Assembly (NCBI GenBank): GCA_023426245.1
Contig: JAFABB010000057.1
Span: forward strand, 39,863 to 103,862
Origin: Bacillota bacterium
GTDB taxonomy: Bacteria; Bacillota; UBA4882; UBA8346
Direction of reading: 5' to 3'
Length of the DNA: 64,000 bases
Under the pieces are notes generated by a model, which saw nothing but the letters and a program-made list of their open reading frames with translations, did no database searches and was not told the origin of the DNA. Position 1 is the first letter of the stretch; each line of letters begins with the position of its first letter. The position numbers were made by a program, and so were the translations under genes. Positions 28,857-37,552 of this stretch are shown piece by piece.

Positions 28857-29930
28857 TCAGCCTAACTTCATTTTTTTCTCGTTTTCCCGATTCATACCAG
28901 AAACCGTCAATGCCCCTAACGACTGACGTTCTATTACTTGAGTAGGCAAAACGATTTGACGCTGTTCAAGAGTATTGCCATTTAACAATACCAATAACAT
29001 TTCTGCAGCCAATCTGCCCATTTCAACCACGGGCCAATGTACGGAAGCAAGGGGCGGAACACCGAATGCCGAGGCCTCGTCATCATCAAACCCGATTAAA
29101 GAAGCAGCATCCGGTACCCTTATCCCTCTTTCATATAAAGCGCGCATCACTCCGGCCGCTAAAAAGTCATTATAAACAAAAAATCCGGTCGGAGTGGGAA
29201 GGGCATTATCCAGCAAACGAATCGTGGCCATATAAGCTTCTTGTTGCGACTCTCCGCCTTCAACCGTATAACGCTCATCATACCGGAGTTGATAGTCTTG
29301 TAACGCTTTTCGGTATCCTTCCAGCCTTGCCATTGCAGCTAAGGTGTTTAACTTGCCGCTGATATGAGCGATAAATTGATGACCGCGGCTAGCCAAAGCC
29401 GATGTGGCCGCATAAGCGCCGCCAAAACTGTCAACATCCACATAAGGGGTGTTGAGAACGGAAACGGCCCGCCCTAAAGTTACAAAAGGACCTTTCAATT
29501 CATCCAAAACTTTGACAAACGGGTCATCGATCTGTGTCTGCGCTAATATAAAACCGGCAATCCCATTTTCATCCATTTCCAGAATTTGCTGCTTTGGGTC
29601 CATATCACGCCGGGCGGTACTTAAAATGACCTGATATTCGCTGGTCTCGAAAACCTGGTGAACTCCGGCCAGGAACTTGCCGAAGAATGATGCGCCGTTA
29701 ACGAAAACATCGGAACTCTCAACTAAAAAGGCAATCGCTTTGCCGGTCCCCTTCCGTGTTTCATTCCGCATAGGCGGTTCATATCCCATCGACTTTGCCA
29801 AAGTGGATACCTTATCCCGAATTTCATCATTTACACCGGCACTTTCCGTCAATACCCTGGAAACGGTGCTGATGGATACTTGTGCGGCTTTGGCAATGTC
29901 AGTAATTGTTACTTTTTTGAATTTAGCCAC
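28857..29930 (-). CDS. LacI-family transcriptional regulator
   Basis: This 357-residue repressor has the LacI N-terminal helix-turn-helix and hinge (VTITDIAKAAQVSISTVSRV, residues 8-27) and a periplasmic-binding-protein-like effector domain (AIAFLVESSD.. to RQSLGAL). GTG at 29930 is preceded by AAGGGG about 8 nt upstream. It heads the glycoside cluster and likely represses the transporter and glycosidase genes, and perhaps itself. TGAAAATTTTCA at 30023-30034 is a palindrome upstream of its own start that could be an operator, although it lacks the central CG common in LacI sites. Confidence 0.9.
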   Translation of the reverse strand: MAKFKKVTITDIAKAAQVSISTVSRVLTESAGVNDEIRDKVSTLAKSMGYEPPMRNETRKGTGKAIAFLVESSDVFVNGASFFGKFLAGVHQVFETSEYQVILSTARRDMDPKQQILEMDENGIAGFILAQTQIDDPFVKVLDELKGPFVTLGRAVSVLNTPYVDVDSFGGAYAATSALASRGHQFIAHISGKLNTLAAMARLEGYRKALQDYQLRYDERYTVEGGESQQEAYMATIRLLDNALPTPTGFFVYNDFLAAGVMRALYERGIRVPDAASLIGFDDDEASAFGVPPLASVHWPVVEMGRLAAEMLLVLLNGNTLEQRQIVLPTQVIERQSLGALTVSGMNRENEKKMKLG

Positions 29931-30090
29931 AAAATTCGCCCCTTATTCGCAAAACCTTTTCTTTATTATATAATTGATCATCTGAAAATTCCATGCGAAT
30001 TTGATAAAAAACCAAAATAACATGAAAATTTTCAGCTCCTCATTGATGAGCCGCTCCTACTTAGAATTTGGCTGACCCATAAGTCAATGC

Positions 30091-30849
30091 CTACCATAGT
30101 ATCTCTTCCGGGTACTCCATACCCTCCAAACTAAGTTCATTCTCGGAGCAACCATGTTCCCGTGCTCCATCAGTGATTGCTTCCTTAATTCCAATATGGT
30201 CGGCATCGGAGTGGAATTCGGCGATCCGTTTGGCAATCGTGGTCAAATTCTTCAGGCGTTTCTCATGATTCATTTTCAAATATTTAATGTTGAGAAAATC
30301 TACATATTGAACAGCAATTTCTTGGAAGCAAAGATAACGGTCATTCATCAATTTCAGCCAACGGTTAAAAGTGTTTTCAGTTATTATTTCCTCAAAACAT
30401 GCGGTAAACTTCGCTTGAAACAGGCGAATTGTTGCAATGGGCCCATCCCAGATGGCATCTTTTTCAAAAGCAAGATCAAATGCATGTTTCGATTTTGTGA
30501 GGTTCCGCATCCGTAATTTTGCTAATTCATTGAGGGCCAGCATCACAAAAAACATCTCCGGATAAAGGCAGTTGCATTTATAATATACATTATTCTTGGG
30601 TACGATCATGGAATGAAATTTCATAATCGTCTCATTGATACCGTTTTCCACAAGTTCAATTTCACGGTCACCCTGCATGGCGTGACGGATATCATAACAG
30701 AGAGCCAATATCCGAGCGGATATGTTATGATACGCCAGGGAATCGTCCTCAGTTATTTGATAAAAAGCATCGGTTAAATTTTCAAAATCATTAAAATCGC
30801 CGCTGATTTCGACTCCGGTCAAATTCGGGGTATTTTTTATTTGAATCAT
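30091..30849 (-). CDS. DUF6904-like hypothetical protein
   Basis: This 252-residue soluble protein begins MIQIKNTPNLTGVEISGDF, which resembles from memory the start of the uncharacterised DUF6904 family; the assignment needs a profile search. The rest is alpha-helical with several Cys (YKCNCLYPEMFFVMLALNELA). No catalytic motif, signal peptide or membrane helix is apparent. It is transcribed alone behind a weak ribosome site (GGAAATTCC). The 363-nt gap after it (30850-31212) holds no gene, only dispersed-repeat-type sequence. Confidence 0.6.
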   Translation of the reverse strand: MIQIKNTPNLTGVEISGDFNDFENLTDAFYQITEDDSLAYHNISARILALCYDIRHAMQGDREIELVENGINETIMKFHSMIVPKNNVYYKCNCLYPEMFFVMLALNELAKLRMRNLTKSKHAFDLAFEKDAIWDGPIATIRLFQAKFTACFEEIITENTFNRWLKLMNDRYLCFQEIAVQYVDFLNIKYLKMNHEKRLKNLTTIAKRIAEFHSDADHIGIKEAITDGAREHGCSENELSLEGMEYPEEILW

Positions 30850-31212
30850 AATGAAAGTGGAATTTCCTTTCTAAATTTTTTTCTGGATAGTTTTGATATT
30901 TTATCGGAAATTCCTCTATTTATCGTGTTCGATCCCAAGCCAGAAAATAACCAGGATTAAAAGGATTCATCGCCATTGAAAATGGGTGGCCATTTTTAAT
31001 GACGCGGATTAAACGGGATTTTAACATTTACGAAAATTGGGTGTATATTAAACCATTCGCGTTGTTCAAACCCGACCGGCTTCCCTCTTTTCCTTCCCTT
31101 TCGTGTGTTTCGTGGTTGATTGTCTTTTTCTGCCTTTGTCATTAAAACCTAAAACCTTTTCAATCCCTACGGGTATTCCAACGGATTTCCGCTTGGTTCA
31201 AAAATCACTTTT

Positions 31213-31581
31213 TTAAAACGGATTTCCTATTTCAATGATGTGATGATCGGGATCGTAGATTCTGAATATTTTTTGCCACGGCAATTCAACAATTCCATGA
31301 ACCATCGGGACTCCCTTTTCAATCATTTTCCGGTATTCTTTTTCAAGATCTTCGGCTTCAAAATAAATGATTACATTGTTTTGTCCTTGTTTTCCGGGCT
31401 GAACAATCTGTTTGATTTCATTTTCCGGCAGCAATTGATTGGCGGAGTGGATTGCAAACCGTTCTTTAAAGACAATCATATTCCCCCAGTCGTGTAATAT
31501 TTCCAAACCCATGATTTCCTTGTAAAACCGGCATGATTGATGAATATCCTCTACCAAGACGATTGTATCCACATGTCTCAT
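31213..31581 (-). CDS. VOC (glyoxalase-like) family protein
   Basis: The 122-residue protein is one vicinal oxygen chelate domain: MRHVDTIVLVEDIHQSCRFY at the start, and FRIYDPDHHIIEIGNPF at the end. Candidate metal ligands are His3, His/Glu in the C-terminal strand and Glu near the middle. VOC proteins include glyoxalase I, dioxygenases and fosfomycin or bleomycin resistance proteins; sequence alone does not choose. AGGGAAC lies ahead of ATG 31581, and the preceding membrane-protein gene ends 25 nt upstream, so co-transcription is likely. Confidence 0.85.
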   Translation of the reverse strand: MRHVDTIVLVEDIHQSCRFYKEIMGLEILHDWGNMIVFKERFAIHSANQLLPENEIKQIVQPGKQGQNNVIIYFEAEDLEKEYRKMIEKGVPMVHGIVELPWQKIFRIYDPDHHIIEIGNPF

Positions 31582-31606
31582 GAAGTTCCCTCTCCCTTCC
31601 CCCGTT

Positions 31607-32068
31607 TTAAACCGCCCTCTCACTCCCAATTCCATCCGGCCGGTTCTTTCCTCCCCGGTTTAACACCCACACCGTCAGAGCGCCGAAGATAAAGTTGGAA
31701 CTGAACAGTTCTCTGAAGTGAACGGCGGCAACCGCTTTCGGCATGATCGGATTATACGGCAATAACAACCCCGAACTCGTCAGTACCGCAAACAACAGCG
31801 ATACCGCCAACCCAGACTCCCACCACTTACCCTTCATCAGCTTGATCACCAGGACGGCCAATCCGGTCCAGATGAATCCCCTTCCCAATTGCACCAGGGG
31901 AATCAGCCAGGCCAGAGCGACTTTAGCCGCTAATTCGGCCGGTACGGGGGGCAGTCCAAGATTGACCACCACCACCGTGGAACTGAGGAGGTTACAGATG
32001 AATAATGAAATCCCCAGCCCGAGCAGTTGCACCGTCAGTAGAATACCGGATTTTAAATTGAACTTCAT
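31607..32068 (-). CDS. Small membrane protein, unknown function
   Basis: This 153-residue protein has four predicted membrane helices (approx. residues 8-30, 48-75, 85-103, 117-137) and a short basic tail. GAGGTG is ahead of the ATG. I do not recognise the family. It is probably co-transcribed with the VOC gene downstream. Confidence 0.65.
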   Translation of the reverse strand: MKFNLKSGILLTVQLLGLGISLFICNLLSSTVVVVNLGLPPVPAELAAKVALAWLIPLVQLGRGFIWTGLAVLVIKLMKGKWWESGLAVSLLFAVLTSSGLLLPYNPIMPKAVAAVHFRELFSSNFIFGALTVWVLNRGGKNRPDGIGSERAV

Positions 32069-32339
32069 TGACTACACCTCATTCGTTCATTTTCTAATAT
32101 TCTACCGGTTTTTAAAAAAGAACGCCTCTGCCGAAAGGTGTATTTGGAAATGGGACTAAAGAATGAACTTATAATGAACTGTGTTTTTCATCAAAGTCTT
32201 CTCTCCTTGTTTGTTATTTCTTTGAGTTCTTTGCTTTTGTGAAGAGTCTCTCAGTTTCAAGGCACATGAAAGTTCTAGTCAAGACTCCTTCCGTTATGAA
32301 AACAACTTTTTCATGAATGTTATTTTTCAAAGCAGGTAA

Positions 32340-32932
32340 CTAAAACAAAAACAAATCGGAAGTAATATCAGTGTCATTGGTATTATATTTATCGTGAAAT
32401 AACACCAGCAGACCCAGACAAACTCCGATACAAAAAAATGATTCCCAAATGGCGTAGGCCACGGCTTGCCAATGAATGCCACCGGCAAAAAGCGTCCACT
32501 CCGTTACGGCTCTGCCGAATACCATTAATAAGCCCCAAAGCGGTATCCCAAGGTATAAGGCGAGCCGAAACCAAAACTTGCCGAATCGAGAGGGCAAATG
32601 GGTCAATAAATCCCGGCGATAAGTTATAACTCCCAAAGAAAAAAGGATGATATATTGAGAAAAATAACATAATTGCATATTTAAAACGGCTGTTCCGATA
32701 GGTTGGAGCAGTCTTATTAAAAAGGCCACCAGCGACATGAAAACGATTACCGTTATAACCCGGGAATGAGTGATTAATGCTGGTTTCTCACCGTTCTTCC
32801 TGATTGTGATTGGGGAAATATCATTCGTATCAAAGTATAGATAACTGAAAAGATCAATAAAGCCAAAGCAAACCACAAGGGTCCGGATGCGCCGATGAAT
32901 TCCAAGGATTCTAAATATAAAATCGTCTGATT
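32340..32932 (-). pseudogene. Acyltransferase_3 (OatA-like) remnant, frameshifted and truncated
   Basis: Two overlapping minus-strand frames together read as the middle of an acyltransferase_3 membrane protein. From 32932 one frame gives LESLEFIGASGPLWFALALL, then IFSVIYTLIRMIFPQ, and stops at 32774. The second frame takes over near 32795 (NGEKPALITHSRVITV) and continues through MQLCYFSQYIILFSLGVITY to WESFFCIGVCLGLLVLFHDK. The N-terminal membrane helices and the C-terminal end of the family are missing, and the 3' end runs into unrelated sequence. Such enzymes acylate cell-surface sugars. The upstream end abuts the histidine phosphatase gene. Confidence 0.8.
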
Positions 32933-32937
32933 CTATT

Positions 32938-33555
32938 TTATTCGAATGGAACAACACCACACCATTGTTGGCAATCGTATTCTTCATTCTGATAATTAAG
33001 ATTGATTAAAGAACCATGCTCGATTTGGTATTTTTCAGTGAATTCATAGGATAAATTTTTAATTGTTTTGGGTAAACCACATCGATATAAACCATTGTGT
33101 CCTACAAGGAGTATTAACCCATCAACCTGATTATAATTATTTTTAACCAGAGTCAATATGTTGGTTAACCTTGTAATAATATCGGATAAGCTTTCGCCCC
33201 CTTCCATTTTATTATGAATGTCATCATTTCGAATCCAGCTATCTACAACTTCAATATATCGATTCCAACCTTTCTGATGGGAAGTACCCTCATAAATACC
33301 TACATCAAATTCCCTGAGATTTTCATCTACACTAAAATCCATGTTAAAATGTTTGGCAATGATTTCCGAAGTTTGCATAGCTCTTAATACTGGACTGGAA
33401 TAGATTTTAATGATTTTTTCACTCTTCAGCTTTTGACACAGTTCATTCGCTTGTTCTCTGCCTTTTTCAGTAAGAGGATGTTTACAACATCGATTGGAAA
33501 ACTCCCGGATAAGATTAGCTTCACTTTCCCCATGCCTAACACAAATAACTTTCAT
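32938..33555 (-). CDS. Histidine phosphatase family protein (phosphoglycerate mutase-like)
   Basis: This 205-residue protein has the RHGE motif (residues 7-10, catalytic His8), the second conserved His in LLVGHNGLYR and the FDVGIYEG segment typical of broad-specificity histidine phosphatases. The substrate is unknown; family members act on sugar phosphates, nucleotides or cobalamin intermediates. AAGGAGAG lies 4 nt before the ATG. It is flanked on both sides by broken genes yet looks intact, and its stop lies directly against the acyltransferase remnant. Confidence 0.88.
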   Translation of the reverse strand: MKVICVRHGESEANLIREFSNRCCKHPLTEKGREQANELCQKLKSEKIIKIYSSPVLRAMQTSEIIAKHFNMDFSVDENLREFDVGIYEGTSHQKGWNRYIEVVDSWIRNDDIHNKMEGGESLSDIITRLTNILTLVKNNYNQVDGLILLVGHNGLYRCGLPKTIKNLSYEFTEKYQIEHGSLINLNYQNEEYDCQQWCGVVPFE

Positions 33556-33761
33556 TTTCTCTCCTTATTTCTTTAGTAAATTTTCTGGCAATGCCCAATA
33601 ATAGTTGGGATGGAATATCAACCGAATCAGACGATTATTTTAAGTAAATTCGCCTACTCTTGAGGTTTTCAATATAGTGGGCAACACCAATTTGGTTTTG
33701 AAAGTGTAGACAACTTACTTAAGATTACGAAGATCTTTTAGATTACAATTGGTCAAGAGCG

Positions 33762-33920
33762 TTAAGTTGTTTGCAATTTTTTTGCATCCCAATTCCGCCA
33801 TTGAATTTTTAACAATAAATCGATTGTCTCTTCATCAAATCCCATTCTTATTACTCTAGCCGGATCTCCAGCCACAATCGCATAGGGTGGAATCGTTCCA
33901 GTAACTACCGATCTAGCTCC
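33762..33920 (-). pseudogene. C-terminal remnant of a Vat/CatB hexapeptide acetyltransferase
   Basis: A 52-codon minus-strand reading matches the C-terminal end of xenobiotic O-acetyltransferases: GARSVVTGTIPPYAIVAGDP then ARVIRMGFDEET. The whole left-handed beta-helix and active site upstream are missing; sequence before it belongs to a PhzF remnant. The final residues (KKLQTT) come from sequence resembling a part of the PhzF remnant, suggesting a recombination joint. Not functional. Confidence 0.8.
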
Positions 33921-34110
33921 GAAAATGAAAATCGGTATTTTGTTCAGCTGAGGGGGACATAAAAAACGGTTTCCACCAGGTTAAGTTGTTTGCCAATCCT
34001 TTGCATTGTCGGTATATCCAAATTTTCAGCATCCGTAAAAACTGCTGCCGGGTTCCTCCAAAAGGCTTTTCGGCAAAGCTATCGATCACAAAAAACTTTT
34101 TACTTTTCAT
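33921..34110 (-). pseudogene. N-terminal remnant of a PhzF-family protein
   Basis: The ATG at 34110 starts MKSKKFFVIDSFAEKPFGG, the classic PhzF beginning. A frameshift then leads to NPAAVFTDAENLDIPTMQRI and LNLVETVFYVP, and a second shift to PSAEQNTDFHFR before a stop. Only about 60 of the usual ~260-300 residues remain. It is fused at its 3' side to a Vat/CatB remnant. Confidence 0.8.
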
Positions 34111-34191
34111 AATGAACACCAGCGGTTTTCTGAAATTGACAGAACTCTTTTTATTCTATATATGTTGAAATAAATAATTTGGCCTAAAAAA

Positions 34192-34435
34192 CCAACCTCT
34201 CTCTGCGCCTTCGTGACGAAGGCGAGCTCTCCCCCAACGAAGCCAGTACGAAGAGGCAGATTCAGTGGGAGAGTACCCCCATGCTGCCGCCGTAGTCAAA
34301 ATGCTTCTGGAGAGCGAAGCCATCGAACTCAAATGAGTTCACGGTTACTCTTCCCCTAAACCATCTACCGGAAATAACATCATTGGGGAAGAGCCCGCCT
34401 TTTAAGAAAGGCGCGAGTTAGGTCAAATAGGCAAT
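34192..34435 (+). repeat. MITE-like repeat element, copy A
   Basis: This ~244-bp non-coding stretch recurs in inverted orientation at 40505-40752, about 80% identical by eye. Its two ends form imperfect inverted repeats (ACCTCTCTC..CGCCTTC..GCGAGCTCTCC at one end, its counterpart CGCCTTT..GGCGAGCTCTTCC reversed at the other). Internal pairs include CTCTCCC/GGGAGAG and CTCTTCCCC/GGGGAAGAG, so it can fold into multi-arm structure. No credible reading frame. Confidence 0.75.
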
Positions 34436-34496
34436 TTGTTTTCTACCAAGAATTTATGATAACATTAAAATTCATTTCACTCATCGATATAAAACA

Positions 34497-35240
34497 CTAT
34501 TTTAAATCATGCTTTATCCATACATTCGGCTCAATATAGGTACCCAAATCATTTTCACAATCAATTTGAACCGGCGTTAAAGCGCCGGCTACAACGTAGT
34601 TTCCGGATTCGGGAAACTTCATTTCGGCCCATTGTTCCCACTCCCCGATCGTGCCTTTGATAATCATTGATTCAGGAGCAATCTTTACGATCCTTCCCCC
34701 GGCTTTATAATGGGTTCGCAGCCATGGGTCAAACGGCAAGCCCTCACCATTTTTCCATTCAATATATTTTTCCATGGGAATAAGCGGGTAGCGGCTTTTT
34801 AACGAAGGACGCAAAGGAACGATAAAATGAGTGAATCCCTTTTCTATGGCGGCATTTTTTACCGCTTGAATGACCTTTCCACTAATTCCTTTGCCCTGAT
34901 ATGCAGGGTCGATCACAATGGCCAAAGCCGATAATGTGTTAGGTTCAACTCCGGCTTTATGTCCTTCCGCCCCTTTTTCGAAGGCTCCTTCCCATCCGGA
35001 AGGCAGCCCTTCCAGAGTGCCATCCCAAAAAATTGGAATACTATTTCCCACCGCCAAAACATTTTTATGATCATCACAAAGGACGATTTGAAAGTCCGCA
35101 AAAACCGTCATCAACAAATCCCAATAAAGAGCTGCCTTTTCATCCCTAAGCATAAACTCCGGCCAACCTACCTGATGCAACCTGTCAATTTCCCGACCAT
35201 ATTGGGGATCATCACTGAGTTTGCCAATAAAATATCCCAT
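34497..35240 (-). CDS. GNAT-like acetyltransferase
   Basis: This 247-residue cytoplasmic protein has a GNAT-type acetyl-CoA site: ALAIVIDPAYQGKGISGKVI (residues ~104-123), with the Q/RxxGxG/A loop as YQGKGIS. It is longer than a typical single GNAT domain and ends in a beta-rich tail (PVQIDCENDLGTYIEP). ATG 35240 with AGGGGG upstream is preferred over a GTG at 35258. The acceptor is unknown. The sequence immediately upstream is the remnant of an M3 peptidase. Confidence 0.75.
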   Translation of the reverse strand: MGYFIGKLSDDPQYGREIDRLHQVGWPEFMLRDEKAALYWDLLMTVFADFQIVLCDDHKNVLAVGNSIPIFWDGTLEGLPSGWEGAFEKGAEGHKAGVEPNTLSALAIVIDPAYQGKGISGKVIQAVKNAAIEKGFTHFIVPLRPSLKSRYPLIPMEKYIEWKNGEGLPFDPWLRTHYKAGGRIVKIAPESMIIKGTIGEWEQWAEMKFPESGNYVVAGALTPVQIDCENDLGTYIEPNVWIKHDLK

Positions 35241-35254
35241 CTTTGAAACCCCCT

Positions 35255-35522
35255 TCACGCTCCATTCAAGTTCCTGGAAGGCAATAACTGATACATCATC
35301 GCTTCATCCATCATCTTATTTTCCATGTCGTAGTATTGATTGGTGGTATCCATTCTATGATGAAGCATTAGCAAAACAGACATTGATTAACTGATTCATT
35401 GGAAACGACACTCACTTAGTTGATGGGGATTTTGCCCGCTCGAACTCTTTCAATAAATCTTGAAATTCTTTTTCCAATAATTCCAGATTGGGTCTTTGAT
35501 ATTGGTATTCTTTAAAACCCAT
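35255..35522 (-). pseudogene. M3-family oligopeptidase remnant (N-terminal ~90 residues)
   Basis: The ATG at 35522, behind AAAAGGAG, starts MGFKEYQYQRPNLELLEKEF, the usual N-terminus of M3 oligoendopeptidases. The frame stops after 36 codons. A shifted frame (ATG 35383) then reads LMLHHRMDTTNQYYDMENKM, matching the family's (I/R)HTIDTTDEFYDxEN region, and ends at 35255. The other ~500 residues, including HExxH, are gone. Confidence 0.75.
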
Positions 35523-35571
35523 CGAGTGTAACTCCTTTTATTTCAATATTCAAAAATACACCCATTGACCT

Positions 35572-35646
35572 ATTTTCAAAAAATCCAAATTTAAATAAAT
35601 TTTCATAATACAATTCCACATTTATCCCATAATCCCTGCCGGATAT
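35572..35646 (-). repeat. Duplicated upstream module, copy 1
   Basis: About 75 bp upstream of the M3 remnant match 36747-36825 upstream of the SDR gene. Minus-strand landmarks shared in order are ATCCGGCAGGGAT, GGATA, ATGTGGAAT, TATGAAAATTTA and TTTTTGAAAAT. Position before two different genes suggests promoter or leader DNA carried along by duplication. Between here and 35977 no gene is seen; 35672-35683 is the palindrome ATACCGCGGTAT. Confidence 0.65.
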
Positions 35647-35976
35647 AAGGTATAAAAAATACCCCGGTTTATACCGCGGTATTATGGGGGATTACCGAGA
35701 TCCTAAAATCAAAAACCCGTTATCTTAAAAAATTAAAAGAAGTATTCTCCCGCCAAGGCGCGGAGACGCAGAGAAATGAAAGTGCAGAGAAAAGGTGAAT
35801 CTTGATTGCCGCTTCTAAACGTGCCTGCCGTTTCATCATTCGCAACGCGATCCCACATATCGGTCACTTCTACCAAAAATGGATAGCAGTTAACCCAGCA
35901 AATAACTGATTACCGATTTGTTTTCCTCTCTAAAACACTCAGGAAATTCATTGCTCCTCTTTGATACAAGGGCAAA

Positions 35977-36705
35977 TTATCCCGACTCATCAGGATTTTC
36001 TTCCAGCATGGCTTGGTTATAGCCCAATCCGGCTATCAATTGAGTGTGAAAATCCCGGTGATTGACAATATCCTCAGCGGCCAGGTGAAAGATTCCTTTT
36101 AGGTTATGCCTGATAATATAGACGGCTTTCTCCGCGGCAAATTTATCAGAGATTGTGCTAAAAAACAAATTCGGATAAACCACAATTTTTTCATTATTTT
36201 TCAAAGACTTGTGCAGCGACTCCAGTCTCGAAGAGTCCCTTCCCCAAACTTGGGGCAACCGCAGGATGTAGGCATTGTCTCTCAGAAGTTCAACAATCCT
36301 TCGTTCACAGGTTATTTTGAATTGACCATATTCGGTGCGGGCGTTTGGCAAATCATCTTCATCGTGGGGTTTACTTAAATCGTTGTCAAACACATTAGCA
36401 GTCGATAAAAAATACAGTTGACCTCCGTTTCCCTTTAAATAATCCGCTATTTCCCCATGGAAAATAAGCTGTTGCCTAAAGTCACCCCTCAAAGCGGTTA
36501 TAACCAAGTGAGGTCTCAAAGTATTTAATATTGCTCTCAGGTCGGCTAAATCTCCAATGTCCAGTTGAAAACGTCTCTCCGGAGCCAATCCCGTTGGATT
36601 TGAAAAGTATGTTCCATATGTCCGGAAGTCCTGGTATTGATTCAATTCCTTTATAATAGCCTTACCTAAAAGCCCGCTTCCGCCAAGAATGATAACCTTG
36701 ACCAT
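35977..36705 (-). CDS. SDR-family sugar-nucleotide reductase-like protein (RmlD-like)
   Basis: This 242-residue protein has the extended-SDR NAD(P) motif GGSGLLG (residues ~8-14) and reads like dTDP-4-dehydrorhamnose reductase relatives: FQLDIGDLADLRAIL, then YFLSTANVFDN and ARTEYGQFKITCERRI, where Tyr/Lys of the YxxxK position appear as YGQFK. It is shorter than RmlD (~290) and no other rhamnose genes are near, so the exact substrate is open. GGGAGG is ahead of ATG 36705. The upstream module at 36747-36825 probably holds its promoter. Confidence 0.8.
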   Translation of the reverse strand: MVKVIILGGSGLLGKAIIKELNQYQDFRTYGTYFSNPTGLAPERRFQLDIGDLADLRAILNTLRPHLVITALRGDFRQQLIFHGEIADYLKGNGGQLYFLSTANVFDNDLSKPHDEDDLPNARTEYGQFKITCERRIVELLRDNAYILRLPQVWGRDSSRLESLHKSLKNNEKIVVYPNLFFSTISDKFAAEKAVYIIRHNLKGIFHLAAEDIVNHRDFHTQLIAGLGYNQAMLEENPDESG

Positions 36706-36746
36706 GAAGTCCTCCCGGTAAGCTTCATCTTAACAAGATAAAATAT

Positions 36747-36825
36747 CATTTTCAAAAAGTCCCAAATTTTATGTAAATTTTCATAAAATATATTCCACAT
36801 CTATCCAATTATCCCTGCCGGATAC
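36747..36825 (-). repeat. Duplicated upstream module, copy 2
   Basis: Homologous to 35572-35646 (see there); it starts about 40 nt upstream of the SDR gene. The same ATCCGGCAGGGAT landmark is at its far end. Confidence 0.65.
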
Positions 36826-36875
36826 ATTTCTTATTCAATGTTTAAGCCTTCGGATCAATTGAAATGCTATTATGC

Positions 36876-36904
36876 CCAGCCTCCAACGCGGAGCCGGAGG
36901 CTGG
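36876..36904 (-). terminator. GC-rich hairpin after the helical-protein gene
   Basis: CCAGCCTCC (36876-36884) pairs perfectly with GGAGGCTGG (36896-36904), 40 nt past the stop at 36944. No T run follows, so termination is likely but not certain. Confidence 0.5.
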
Positions 36905-36943
36905 TTTCTCAGGAGCAATCTTTCCCGCTCCTCCTGCCGGCTT

Positions 36944-37288
36944 TTACTCTCCGGTAACGGCAGTCTCTTTTTCCGCATACTCCCCTTGCCTGAAACCAAA
37001 TTCCGGCCAGCATTGTTTAGGCAGTTCAAAGCGGACTAACTTTTTGACCATGGCGCAATTGCTTTCCAGCTTGTCCATGGTCTCTTCCTGGGCTATGGTC
37101 AATTGCTGAACAGTGGCTTTGAGGGCGTTTTTCTTCTGTTCATTGGTATTCGCCTGATTGTAGAGAGTGGTCATGTTGGTGATAAATTCCTGGGTAATCC
37201 CCCATTTTTCCAGCTTATCCTCATAAGCCGTCATCCCGCCGAGGATGCTTTTGACACGATCAATCCGATGCGCATAGGATCTATCCAT
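36944..37288 (-). CDS. Helical hypothetical protein
   Basis: This 114-residue protein begins MDRSYAHRIDRVKSILGGMT behind AAAGGAGG (11 nt spacing). It is almost wholly alpha-helical, with a likely coiled coil over ALKATVQQLTIAQEETMDKL and a single Cys (NCAMVKKLVRF). I recognise no family. Codon use and the ribosome site support expression. Its neighbours are an SDR protein and, upstream, a 1-kb repeat-rich gap, so context gives no clue. Confidence 0.6.
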   Translation of the reverse strand: MDRSYAHRIDRVKSILGGMTAYEDKLEKWGITQEFITNMTTLYNQANTNEQKKNALKATVQQLTIAQEETMDKLESNCAMVKKLVRFELPKQCWPEFGFRQGEYAEKETAVTGE

Positions 37289-37397
37289 GTGTTTATTCAC
37301 CTCCTTTCGCTCAATTTCAGAACAAACTAAAAAAAGTAGCCAAATAATCATGCTACTTTTGCCAGAAATAAAAAAACACCCTGAAATTCAGAGCGTT

Positions 37398-37416
37398 AAA
37401 AGCGCATAGCGCTTTT
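37398..37416 (+). terminator. Terminator-like hairpin in 37289-38326 gap
   Basis: AAAAGCGC-ATA-GCGCTTTT followed by TT on the plus strand. No plus-strand gene precedes it, so it may be a leftover of a lost gene. The rest of the gap holds an inverted repeat (37480-37552), an ACGCAGA-type dispersed repeat (37854-37872) and the 63-bp array; no credible gene. Confidence 0.5.
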
Positions 37417-37479
37417 TTAGGAGTTGTGTTTCAAACTCCACTACCGACTATAAAAGGATTGACTAGTCTCGGTCAATTT

Positions 37480-37552
37480 AATCTGTTCATCCTGTCAATA
37501 TTTTTTTATTTGGCCTAAGTTCATAGTTTTCATAGACAGGATTTACAGGATT
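37480..37552. repeat. Inverted repeat of the ATCCTGT/ACAGGAT type
   Basis: AATCTGTTCATCCTGTC (37480-37496) and GACAGGATTTACAGGATT (37535-37552) are imperfect inverted copies around 38 nt. From memory, such CAGGATTTACAGGAT sequences are widespread intergenic repeats in environmental bacteria. Confidence 0.6.
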
